Below, one piece after another: positions 15,418 through 23,890 of a stretch of 64,000 bases of DNA. The position numbers and the translations under genes were made by a program. Each line of letters opens with the position of its first letter. Positions within the stretch are counted from its first letter, which is position 1. The notes under the pieces were generated by a model that was not told the origin of the DNA, ran no database searches, and worked only from the letters and a program-made list of their open reading frames with translations. The stretch comes from Flavobacteriales bacterium (GTDB lineage: Bacteria > Bacteroidota > Bacteroidia > Flavobacteriales_G > Salibacteraceae), in NCBI GenBank assembly GCA_020435995.1, contig JAGQYO010000001.1, positions 62,001 through 126,000 on the forward strand, given 5' to 3'.

Positions 15418-18093
15418 TTACTCTACAATCAATCTTACTGTATCACCATCCTTTGATTGGATAATGTACATTCCTGATTCTAGATTAGAAACACTAAATG
15501 AATTGCTTTGCGTTTTTTCTAAAACAGGCTGACCTACTATGTTTACCACAACAAAGTCAACTGTTTTGTTCAATTTCACCATTCCCGTATTATTTGGATT
15601 TGGATAAGCTTTTAAGCTAATTCTGTTTGCGAAAGCTTCTTCAATTGCATTTGCACCTGGAAGTGTTGTAAACATAACTGGTCCAACCCACGCACTTGGG
15701 GGACCTGCAGGGCATACATCCTGAATCCAAATGTGATAATGCTGGTTAGAATCTAAACCAGAAATCATGTGTGGATTAGTTGTAACTCCCATTGTTGAAT
15801 CGGTGGGTTTTGTTGCGGTATGATGTTTTGCCCATCCAACATTCCAAGAAGTACCACCACCAGCTGTCCACGCAACTTTAACTGAGTTTTTTGTAATATC
15901 AGAAGTCGCTAAGTCCGCAGAAGGTGTACATGGCGCCGGTGGAGCTGCTGTATCAATATCAGTAAAATATCTAGGGAAAACTTGGTATCCTCCTAAATAA
16001 GGGCTTGAATTATCAAACTGCCCACCAACTCCCTTTAAAGTAAACGGACCAGCTGGTGCAACTGGCCAGTTCGCAGCAACATTGGTGTGCTGATCAATTC
16101 TCATATCAAGCGTATCACCTTTCATGTTGACAATCTTCAATGTTCTATCAGTACCTGCAGAGGGCCATTGTGATGGGTCTACTAGTCTTACACCTCTTAG
16201 TTCAATAAACCTAGACTCAGTAAGTTCACCTAAGGTATCTGTAACAAATGGCATAGGTACTCTCACCATTCTCTTAAGGATTATCACAGAGTCTATTTCA
16301 AATTGAGCAAGGCCATTGTACTGGCTTACTTTTCCATAAACTCTTACACTGTCTCCTAAGTGTGGGGCATAATTGATTGCGGCAGTGTCAACAAACGAAA
16401 CTGCAGTTAAACCAGTCCTGTTCATAAGATCAACTACAACAAATGAAACATCTGGTCCACTAACACCTGAAGCAGAGAAATTGTCATTAACAACGATACC
16501 TTCGATGCCACATCGCACAAAATTTGAATCTAAAACACCAGAAGCATTTACAGTTCGCAATGCCTGTATAGGATAAATTGGAATTGGTTTTGGAGCAGCT
16601 AGGGTTTTGAACGAACTAGCTCCAGCCCATCCACTCACACCTAATCCAGCACAACTGTCCTGAACGTAGAAATCGTAATCCGTGCTCAAGGTCAATCCTG
16701 TAAGCATATAAGGATTCATAGTAACTGTTATTTTAGTACCTGAACCCTGTGTAAAACCCTTAGTTCCGTATTCAATATTCCATGTGTTTGAACCTCCCGA
16801 AGTCCAGCTTAACTCAGCCGAAACATCAGTAATTTTAGAAGAGCTCAAGGCACTTGGCGTATTACAAGTTGCAACTGGATGAACATTGATGTCCGATTTT
16901 AATTGCGGTTGTATTTGATACCCAGAATTATGAGGTGAAGTGTTGTCGAACTGTCCGCCGTATCCAATTACATCGAACATTCCGGCAGGAGCCGTAACGC
17001 TATCATCTACATGACCATCTCTATCAATTCTAAGTGTAACAGTATCTCCCAATAAAGTCTTTATAGCCACATTAGCGTTGTTGTTTGGTGATGGCCATTG
17101 GCTAGAGTTAATCAACACTACTGAATCCAATCTAATGTATTTATTTTCGGTAGTCTCATCTATTTTAGACACTCGTGTGTAAGCCATTGTCGTAGCTCCA
17201 GTAGAATGTAATTTGATGGAGTCTGGCTCAAATTGCATCATACCAGCATATTGTCCAACCGTACCCCACAAGGTAACCGAATCGCTTTGCAAAACAGTAT
17301 ATGCCGGAGAAAACCCACCCGACTTATATACTTGAATAACACCACTTGCATCATATAATTGGAATGTGTTGCTTGAAGAGCTTAAACCACTCATGTCTAA
17401 CCCGTGAACCACACCAGAAATTGAGCATTTCACTCCTAGAGAATCAGATACCCCATTGGCATCAATACCAATAATTGATGAAATTGTGTAGTGAGGAATA
17501 GGAGCTGGGGGCGGAGGAGTAGTAGTACACGCAGAATCAATAGCTCCTGGCGATCCATAAAGCTGTTTTCCGTTTATTATTTTACTGGTAACTGTGTGAG
17601 TTGATGCCATCCAGTTTGCTCCATCAGCATTATCCTTTGTTGGATCACAAAAAACAAGTGAAGACCCGTTTCCATTTGCGCTAGATGGCCAAGGTGAAGA
17701 GCTTGAATATCTTACACTATCAATTACTGCATTAGCAGCATTGGTCACTATTACCTCCCTACCAGAGTTGCTTAAGGCACCAATTCCACCATAAAAAGTC
17801 GAACCAAAATAAGATTGAACTGCTAGTGAATCGTTACAAACTACAACTGAGGACCCAGGAAGAAGCATCATGCTTGGAAACGTAAATGTAGAATTAGGTG
17901 AAGACCTTACCCCAATATACAATTTGTACCCTCCAATATTCACAGAACTCATACTGGTGTTAGTAATTTCAACATACTCAGTTGAATCGACACCTGACTC
18001 TGGTGGATTGTACATGATTTCTGAAATAGTCAACTGACTAAATCCTGCCATGTAAATGGCCAACGTTAGTGATAGCGTAATTAGTTTTTTCAT
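15418..18093 (-). CDS. Secreted T9SS cargo: lamin-tail, duplicated OB-like and fibronectin-III modules
   Basis: An 891-residue exported protein. The signal peptide ends at about residue 19 (MAGFSQ). Residues 21-190 are a lamin-tail domain (LTISEIMYNPP, STEYVEITN), then a proline-rich hinge. Two tandem copies of a roughly 290-residue unit follow (about 200-500 and 505-805). Each consists of an OB-like beta-barrel region, a terminal GGQFDNTSPHNSGYQIQP-type motif and a fibronectin type III domain. The C-terminus (about 815-891, AYPNPNNTG ... LESGMYII) is a T9SS type A sorting domain. It is therefore exported through the T9SS and attached to the surface or released. OB-like modules of this kind often accompany secreted nucleases, but no catalytic domain is visible; an adhesive or structural role is inferred. 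Confidence 0.85.
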   Translation of the reverse strand: MKKLITLSLTLAIYMAGFSQLTISEIMYNPPESGVDSTEYVEITNTSMSSVNIGGYKLYIGVRSSPNSTFTFPSMMLLPGSSVVVCNDSLAVQSYFGSTFYGGIGALSNSGREVIVTNAANAVIDSVRYSSSSPWPSSANGNGSSLVFCDPTKDNADGANWMASTHTVTSKIINGKQLYGSPGAIDSACTTTPPPPAPIPHYTISSIIGIDANGVSDSLGVKCSISGVVHGLDMSGLSSSSNTFQLYDASGVIQVYKSGGFSPAYTVLQSDSVTLWGTVGQYAGMMQFEPDSIKLHSTGATTMAYTRVSKIDETTENKYIRLDSVVLINSSQWPSPNNNANVAIKTLLGDTVTLRIDRDGHVDDSVTAPAGMFDVIGYGGQFDNTSPHNSGYQIQPQLKSDINVHPVATCNTPSALSSSKITDVSAELSWTSGGSNTWNIEYGTKGFTQGSGTKITVTMNPYMLTGLTLSTDYDFYVQDSCAGLGVSGWAGASSFKTLAAPKPIPIYPIQALRTVNASGVLDSNFVRCGIEGIVVNDNFSASGVSGPDVSFVVVDLMNRTGLTAVSFVDTAAINYAPHLGDSVRVYGKVSQYNGLAQFEIDSVIILKRMVRVPMPFVTDTLGELTESRFIELRGVRLVDPSQWPSAGTDRTLKIVNMKGDTLDMRIDQHTNVAANWPVAPAGPFTLKGVGGQFDNSSPYLGGYQVFPRYFTDIDTAAPPAPCTPSADLATSDITKNSVKVAWTAGGGTSWNVGWAKHHTATKPTDSTMGVTTNPHMISGLDSNQHYHIWIQDVCPAGPPSAWVGPVMFTTLPGANAIEEAFANRISLKAYPNPNNTGMVKLNKTVDFVVVNIVGQPVLEKTQSNSFSVSNLESGMYIIQSKDGDTVRLIVE

Positions 18094-18143
18094 AATTATT
18101 ATTTTTTTACTGTTAAGATTTACCCTAGATTAAGGTTGCAAAA

Positions 18144-21100
18144 TTAAAACTTTACGGCTAGCACAGCAGCCTTTTTAAATTGCTGCGTTTCGCCGTCTGG
18201 ATGATACATTTCAAAGAAAATGACATAAATACCAGAATTTGCCCTCAGGCCATTGTCCGAAGTGCCTTCCCAGCTTATCGTTCCCTTTGTTTCTAAAAGT
18301 TGGCTTTTGATTAAGTCCTTCACTTTTCGCCCTTCTGCATCAAAAATGGAAATACTGGCTACATATCCACTTTTATCCAACTCGTAATTTATGTTGAGCA
18401 CATCGTCGAAACCATCGTTGTCTGGCGAAAAGGTTTGGGGCTCGAGTGTTACCATTGAAGAAAAATCGGCCGATTGAAAAAATTGAGAATTTGGTAAGCC
18501 GGGTGTTCCGAACCCCACCGTTTGGGCCGCTGAATGCCAATTTGTAGGGTCTTGGGTTGAGCGCTCATAATCTAATCTTTCGAGAGCTACACCATCGGGG
18601 TCTTTGATAAGTGCATTATGCATATCCGCATTGTAGTCGAATCGGTCAATAATTACACCTGAGTCGTTTATTAAAATAACTACTCCCTCGTCGTTTGAAA
18701 ACGTTGGTAGGGTTTCCATTTTTAGGAATGCCTTTGGGTTATTTTTAGGGTAGAGTTGTTGAATTTCGCTGTTGTTTTTATTCATCAACTTCATCCCTTC
18801 TGGTAAAAGATCTGTGGCTTCTAATGTTAGTTTTTTACATCCAGATAGGGTGTCTTTGAGAGGGTCGTATGTGCATAAAGACCAATTGTTTAGATTCAGC
18901 ACCTTGGGCGAACGGTTATAAATTTCTACGTAGTCAGAGCTATATCCTGTATATGAGTCAAATAGCACTTCGTTGATAACCACATCATTGTTTTCAGCTG
19001 CTTCTGGCAGGCCAAATCGACCTTTTTGGGTTGGTGAAGAATTTCCTGAACAATCATATAAACCAGAAATTCGTACTTCATAAATTGTTCGCAGTTGCAG
19101 CTTCGTTACCAAATACACAAGTACCGAGTTGCTGCCCGAAAAAGTCAATCGAGATAACGACAAGGTTGGCTCAAATCCCAAAACAACTTTCGTGACATCG
19201 GTTGAAGTAATGTTCTCAGAAAAAGAAAGCAATAAAGTGGTGTCGTTCAAGGCATTTGTTGCCAACAATTCGGGACTTTCCTTATCCGGGTTCTCACCAT
19301 TTATGGAGTTTATTTTGCCCGGGGTTCCTCCAATGGCGTTTTCCGAAGATTTCCAGTTGCTACTTCCCCCACAAGGATTTTTGGGGTCAATCATTTCTAA
19401 AGACCACCCGCCAGCCTTTTTTTCGGTAGTGCTGTGCCATGCATCCAAATAATTCACCCTATGTATTTCAGTGGAATCGGGCATTTTTAAGGTCATATCG
19501 TCACCTGAGTTATTCAATGATGGCCAAGAGGAAACACCATAAGTTTTTCCAAAAGGTTTAAATTCGTTTACCGCCTTTTGCTCACATAAAATCACGTATT
19601 CTTTGGGCTGGATAACAATATTACTCAGTTTCGCATGTGTCGTTTTATCGGCCAGAAAGCAATTCTGAAGAGTAATAAGTTTGTTAGTTGGGTTATAAAT
19701 TTCTAAAAATTCAAATTCGGGCATTTGGGTTTTGGTTTGATCTGGATTTGAAAATATTTCAGTAATTAAAACCTCAAATTTGCCAGGTGTTTCACCCAAA
19801 CCAAATGGAAACGGAGTAGCATCTACCACATTTCCAAAACAATCTTTTACGCCAGAAACCGAAACAGTATAAATAATTCCCTTTGGCAAATTGGCGCTAA
19901 ATTTCAACGTCACTTTATCAGAAAAATCATTCGAAATAGGATTTATAGAAAATGCCAAAACTGGGTTAAGGGCATACACTCCGCCAAGCAACTCCACTTG
20001 TGGCAACGAGCGACTAAAATGTAGGGTTAATGCACTATCACCTTCTAATTCGGCTTTGATAATGGTAGGTGAGCCTGTTGGAAGACTGGTGTTGTAAACT
20101 GAATTTAGTTTTCCTGGAGTTCCTCCATCAATGCTATTCGAGCCTGTCCAATTATCCGAACCAGGGCAGGGGTGATTTGGGTTGATAAGTTCCAACGTAA
20201 ATCCCCCATCTGATTTCTCCGAGCTACCATACCATGATTTGTAATAATGTACTTGGTCAATGATTTTTCCAGAACTGTCTTTTAAGGTGAGTACCTCATC
20301 ATCTACATTCAAAGCAGGAAACTTGGATAAAGCCAATACTTTACCAAAAGGCGCAAGGGATGCGCTGTCGTTTTGGTGGCAAAGAACTACGTGTTCGTTT
20401 GGTTTTATGAGATAGTCTGGTAACTTCACTTGACCTGTAGACGAAGCATCAGAAAACTCCCAGTTTTTAAGGCTTATAGTTTTGTTCGATTTATTAAAAA
20501 TCTCTGTCCAATCGGTATTTGGTAATGCAACCGGTGGACTTGGGTCGCACATAATTTCATTGATAATAATGTCGCCTTTTATAGCGGAGTCAACTCTAAA
20601 CCACGGAATTCTATGAGCAGATGTATCCTGTTTATTTCCTGACCGATCAAAAACATTTTCCACATAAATAAAATTCATTAAAACCTCATTTAACGCAGTG
20701 GCTAAATGAATTTCTACTACAGTACTGTCCGTCCCTAAAAAATTAATTATCGAGTCTTTTATCGTTCTACCTACCGCATCATAAACCCTATAATTGACCG
20801 TATCTAAGGCAGTAGCCGGATCAACGCGTTCCGACCAATTTACGCGGATTGTTTTTTGGCCAACAGCCGCAGCTGAAAGAACTCTTGGCTTGGTTGTATC
20901 CGAATAAAAACTCCCGGTAACCGTAATGTCATCAAAGTAAATCAGGGAATTTCTTGTGGAGGTATAAACACATACAGCACCTACATACTCTGAAGAAATT
21001 ATGTCGGTGTTAAGTATCGTACCTTCTGAAATATACCCGGATCTGATAAGGCTGGTATCTGAAAAAACCTCCCAATTGCCCAAACTATCTCGTGTTACTT

Positions 21101-21584
21101 TTATCCAGCCCATAGGGTTGGTGGCCACCGCACCTTGCCTTCCTGTAGTTAACCTTGTTTTAGTTGTTCCAGATTGCTTGTACAACCCTATATCATCAAC
21201 AGAACCTGTTTGCCCCCCTATACGAATAAAATACCCCTGCAAGCTCCCCAAAAGATCTTGCTTGTCTGAAGCCAAATAAAAACTCGCATAATTGGTCGAA
21301 GAAGGCGCAAAATCGAGTTTAAAAAAGAACTCCCAAGTTGCATTACTTATAGCCTTAGAACTTGTGCTTATGTAGGTCGATGCTTTAGTAGAGCCCGTAT
21401 CCCACAACTGAAGCTGCATGCTTGGATTAACCCTAAACAAAGCGGTATCCCCCAGCCACGTTGGGTTGGTGTGTAAATTTCCATCTGTAAAATTATCAGA
21501 CGTTTGTCCGAAAACAGCGCCAAAACAGAAGATACATACAGCAATTAAAGCGTGTTTCAAGGGTCCTTGTTGAGATTCAAACAA
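18144..21584 (-). CDS. Large secreted protein with three lamin-tail domains and FlgD-like C-terminus
   Basis: An 1146-residue exported protein with a signal peptide ending near residue 26 (GAVFGQ). Residues about 30-220 look like a concanavalin/LamG-like beta-sandwich (YASFYLASDKQD, GYFIRIGG). Then Ig-like interdomains alternate with three lamin-tail domains beginning at about 336 (IIINEIMCDP), 605 (VLITEIFSNPD) and 865 (VVINEVLFDS). The C-terminal 90 residues (FSPDNDGFDDVLNINYELD ... GIYVIFFEMY) resemble the FlgD-Ig/gliding-associated domain found at the ends of Bacteroidota surface proteins. It lies 50 bp upstream of the other lamin-tail gene and in the same direction, so they may be co-expressed. 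Function is unknown; cell-surface adhesion or scaffold is a guess from the architecture. Confidence 0.8.
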   Translation of the reverse strand: MFESQQGPLKHALIAVCIFCFGAVFGQTSDNFTDGNLHTNPTWLGDTALFRVNPSMQLQLWDTGSTKASTYISTSSKAISNATWEFFFKLDFAPSSTNYASFYLASDKQDLLGSLQGYFIRIGGQTGSVDDIGLYKQSGTTKTRLTTGRQGAVATNPMGWIKVTRDSLGNWEVFSDTSLIRSGYISEGTILNTDIISSEYVGAVCVYTSTRNSLIYFDDITVTGSFYSDTTKPRVLSAAAVGQKTIRVNWSERVDPATALDTVNYRVYDAVGRTIKDSIINFLGTDSTVVEIHLATALNEVLMNFIYVENVFDRSGNKQDTSAHRIPWFRVDSAIKGDIIINEIMCDPSPPVALPNTDWTEIFNKSNKTISLKNWEFSDASSTGQVKLPDYLIKPNEHVVLCHQNDSASLAPFGKVLALSKFPALNVDDEVLTLKDSSGKIIDQVHYYKSWYGSSEKSDGGFTLELINPNHPCPGSDNWTGSNSIDGGTPGKLNSVYNTSLPTGSPTIIKAELEGDSALTLHFSRSLPQVELLGGVYALNPVLAFSINPISNDFSDKVTLKFSANLPKGIIYTVSVSGVKDCFGNVVDATPFPFGLGETPGKFEVLITEIFSNPDQTKTQMPEFEFLEIYNPTNKLITLQNCFLADKTTHAKLSNIVIQPKEYVILCEQKAVNEFKPFGKTYGVSSWPSLNNSGDDMTLKMPDSTEIHRVNYLDAWHSTTEKKAGGWSLEMIDPKNPCGGSSNWKSSENAIGGTPGKINSINGENPDKESPELLATNALNDTTLLLSFSENITSTDVTKVVLGFEPTLSLSRLTFSGSNSVLVYLVTKLQLRTIYEVRISGLYDCSGNSSPTQKGRFGLPEAAENNDVVINEVLFDSYTGYSSDYVEIYNRSPKVLNLNNWSLCTYDPLKDTLSGCKKLTLEATDLLPEGMKLMNKNNSEIQQLYPKNNPKAFLKMETLPTFSNDEGVVILINDSGVIIDRFDYNADMHNALIKDPDGVALERLDYERSTQDPTNWHSAAQTVGFGTPGLPNSQFFQSADFSSMVTLEPQTFSPDNDGFDDVLNINYELDKSGYVASISIFDAEGRKVKDLIKSQLLETKGTISWEGTSDNGLRANSGIYVIFFEMYHPDGETQQFKKAAVLAVKF

Positions 21585-21597
21585 ATGTAATGATTCA

Positions 21598-21605
21598 TAC
21601 TTTTG
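21598..21605 (+). promoter_or_regulatory. Candidate -7 box for asd (TACTTTTG)
   Basis: TACTTTTG matches TAnnTTTG and ends 21 bp before the asd ATG, within the 42-bp gap between divergent genes. TTG trinucleotides lie 25 bp upstream, which is longer than usual spacing. Confidence 0.4.
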
Positions 21606-21626
21606 CGCAGCATTAAGAAATAGATA

Positions 21627-22619
21627 ATGAAAGTTGCAGTTGTAGGAGCCACTGGAATGGTGGGTGAGGTAATGTTGAAGGTATTGGCGGAATTCAATTT
21701 TCCAGTTACGGAATTAATCCCTGTAGCTTCAGAAAAGTCTGTTGGAAGGGAAATACTGTACAAAGGAAAAAACTATAAAGTGGTGTCGCTTTCCACCGCA
21801 GTTACTAAGAAACCTCAGTTAGCGCTGTTTTCCGCTGGGGGCGAAACCTCGCTCGAATGGGCACCAAAATTTGCGGCTGTAGGTTGTACGGTAGTCGATA
21901 ATTCTTCTGCATGGCGAATGAATCCTGATTGTAAATTAATAGTTCCTGAAATAAACGCACACGAACTTACGGCCACAGATAAAATTATTGCCAACCCAAA
22001 TTGCTCGACCATTCAAATGGTACTTGCATTAAGTGAATTGCGAAAGGTTTATGGCATCAAACGCATTGTGATAAGTACATACCAGTCGATTACCGGAACA
22101 GGTGTAAAAGCAGTGAAACAACTGGAAAACGAACGTCATAAAATTGAAGGGGAAAAGGCCTATCATTATCCCATCGACAAAAACTGTATACCGCAATGTG
22201 ATGTGTTTTTGGAAAATGGATACACCAAAGAAGAAATGAAATTGGTGAACGAAACAAAAAAAATATTTAACGATGAGTCTATTCAAGTAACAGCAACTGC
22301 AGTTCGTGTTCCTGTGGTGGGCGGGCATAGCGAAGCCTTGAATGTTGAATTTAATCGTGATTTTGATTTGACGGAGGTGCGGAATATTTTGGCAAAAACC
22401 CCTGGAATTGTTCTTCAAGATAACCTCAAGGAGTTTGACTACCCCATGCCCCGATTTGCCGAAGGCAAGAACGACGTGTTTGTTGGAAGAATCAGAAGGG
22501 ATGAAAGCCAAGCAAATACACTCAACCTTTGGGTAGTTGCTGATAATTTGCGAAAAGGCGCTGCCACCAACGCTGTTCAGATTGCTTTGTACCTCAATCG
22601 AAAAGGATTGTTGAGTTGA
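21627..22619 (+). CDS. asd: Aspartate-semialdehyde dehydrogenase
   Basis: Cytoplasmic NADPH-dependent enzyme that reduces aspartyl-4-phosphate to aspartate semialdehyde, the branch point for lysine/diaminopimelate, threonine and methionine. Its 330 residues show the Rossmann start VAVVGATGMVGE, the active-site Cys126 in IANPNCSTIQ, the substrate-binding SAWRM and the catalytic His in VVGGHSEALN. Length and motif order match the bacterial family. Its TGA overlaps the TTG start of the next gene, so the Crp/Fnr regulator is probably translated from the same message. It is divergent from the lamin-tail gene. Confidence 0.96.
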   Translation: MKVAVVGATGMVGEVMLKVLAEFNFPVTELIPVASEKSVGREILYKGKNYKVVSLSTAVTKKPQLALFSAGGETSLEWAPKFAAVGCTVVDNSSAWRMNPDCKLIVPEINAHELTATDKIIANPNCSTIQMVLALSELRKVYGIKRIVISTYQSITGTGVKAVKQLENERHKIEGEKAYHYPIDKNCIPQCDVFLENGYTKEEMKLVNETKKIFNDESIQVTATAVRVPVVGGHSEALNVEFNRDFDLTEVRNILAKTPGIVLQDNLKEFDYPMPRFAEGKNDVFVGRIRRDESQANTLNLWVVADNLRKGAATNAVQIALYLNRKGLLS

Positions 22620-23182
22620 GTATTGGCCCCTTGAACATCATTCAACGCTATGTAACTCTGAGTGAAGCAGAGAGGGATTTGGTGTCATCAAAGTGGGACT
22701 CGGTTTCAATAAACAAGGGGGAGTACCTGTGTAAAGCTGGCCAAGTTGAGCATTATTTCTATATCGTTGATTCCGGCGTTCTTCGACTTTATTTTGAAAA
22801 TGGATTGGAGGAAATTTGTTTGGGTTTTTCGTATGATCACAGTTGGAGTGGCTGCTACGATTCCTTTCTGAGCCGAATGCCTTCGCGGTTTTTTGTTCAA
22901 GCTTTATCAGATTGTAAACTCCACCGAATCTCTTATAATTCCCTTCAAGAACTCTACAATGAAGTTTCGGCAATGGAGCGTTTTGGTCGTTTGATTCTCG
23001 AAGAGCTTTTGGTGGCACGCTCGCAGCGCGAAATTGAAATGATGTCGCTCAGCAGCGAAGAGCGGTTTGATGTGTTTATGAATCGAAGCAGCCACCTATT
23101 GCAACTTGTGGCACAAAAACATCTAGCCTCCTACTTGCGAATGACCCCCGAAACATTCAGCCGACTTAGGGCAAAAAAATAA
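22616..23182 (+). CDS. Crp/Fnr-family transcriptional regulator
   Basis: A 188-residue regulator. Residues about 25-120 form a cyclic-nucleotide-binding-type beta-roll (NKGEYLCKAGQVEHYFYIV, SGVLRLYF), followed by a long dimerisation helix and a short winged helix. The recognition helix ends MTPETFSRLRAKK and contains E-x-x-S-R, the residues that read TTGAT half-sites in Fnr. It lacks the N-terminal cysteine cluster of true Fnr, so it is unlikely to sense oxygen through an Fe-S cluster; the ligand is unknown. The TTG start overlaps the asd stop as TTGA and no better upstream ATG exists. A perfect TTGAT-N4-ATCAA palindrome lies just past the stop codon. Confidence 0.85.
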   Translation: MSIGPLNIIQRYVTLSEAERDLVSSKWDSVSINKGEYLCKAGQVEHYFYIVDSGVLRLYFENGLEEICLGFSYDHSWSGCYDSFLSRMPSRFFVQALSDCKLHRISYNSLQELYNEVSAMERFGRLILEELLVARSQREIEMMSLSSEERFDVFMNRSSHLLQLVAQKHLASYLRMTPETFSRLRAKK

Positions 23183-23190
23183 GTTGGGTT

Positions 23191-23208
23191 TCTTGATGTA
23201 CATCAAGA
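23191..23208. promoter_or_regulatory. FNR-type operator palindrome TCTTGATGTACATCAAGA
   Basis: A perfect 18-bp palindrome containing TTGAT-GTAC-ATCAA, the textbook Fnr half-site arrangement. It is bracketed by an 11-bp direct repeat AAGTTGGGTTT (23181-23191 and 23208-23218). It sits between the Crp/Fnr gene, whose recognition helix carries ExxSR, and the DinB-like gene, 43 bp before the latter's ATG. It probably controls the DinB-like gene. Confidence 0.65.
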
Positions 23209-23250
23209 AGTTGGGTTTAAGGAGCCTGTACTTTTGTCAAAAATTAAAAA

Positions 23251-23820
23251 ATGGATAGCCTAAAACTCATTCATACTCTCCAAAAGGACACACAAGAAAT
23301 TATTGATTTTTGCGAATCGCATTTATCCAAACTCAATGATGAGCAATTACTTCAAAGGCCCGAACCTAGCAGATGGTCAATCTTAGAGTGTCTTGAACAC
23401 ATGAATCTTAGCTCAGGTCATTATATCAATCGCCTTGAAATTTCCATCCCAAAAGCAATAAGTAAAAACCAAAAATTCAATCCTAATTTCACCCCAGGTT
23501 TTTTTGGAAATAAATTTTCTATAGGGATGCTCCCCGATGACAAAGGGAACTTGAGCAATTCGATGAAAACCTTTTTCTTTTTTGAACCCAAAAAAGCGCC
23601 CAGTAAAAAACGAAATTCGTATTCAGAGTTTATACAATTACAACATAGAACAGTTGCCCTCCTTGAAGATTGCAAGCAATTGGATTTGAATAAAAACAAA
23701 GTTGTTTCTACCCTCGGCCCTATTCTAATATTTAAGGCCGGTGATGCCTTTCGTTTTGCGATTGCGCATAATATTCGGCACATACTGCAAGTAAAACGGG
23801 TGCTGGAAAAAGTAATTTAA
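23251..23820 (+). CDS. DinB-like (DinB_2 superfamily) protein
   Basis: A 189-residue four-helix protein of the DinB/YfiT fold. The N-terminal helix is followed by RWSILECLEHMNLSSGHYI, with the first metal-ligand His, and the C-terminal helix by AIAHNIRHILQVKRVLE, with the two others. This gives the three-His metal site of the fold. Family members include thiol-dependent transferases (for example bacillithiol S-transferases) and many unknowns, so no substrate is assigned. The FNR-type palindrome 43 bp upstream suggests control by the neighbouring Crp/Fnr protein. It is convergent with the PLP-enzyme gene. Confidence 0.78.
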   Translation: MDSLKLIHTLQKDTQEIIDFCESHLSKLNDEQLLQRPEPSRWSILECLEHMNLSSGHYINRLEISIPKAISKNQKFNPNFTPGFFGNKFSIGMLPDDKGNLSNSMKTFFFFEPKKAPSKKRNSYSEFIQLQHRTVALLEDCKQLDLNKNKVVSTLGPILIFKAGDAFRFAIAHNIRHILQVKRVLEKVI

Positions 23821-23890
23821 AAGGTGCTTGTGTGTCAAATCATAAGCAACCGAACTCACATAGGTAGAAATTGCAAGCCTTTTTATGGGC

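Noticed and set aside
22029-22511. 160-codon minus-strand frame inside asd
   Set aside because: Fully contained in a clear asd gene, with no motif and no start signal.
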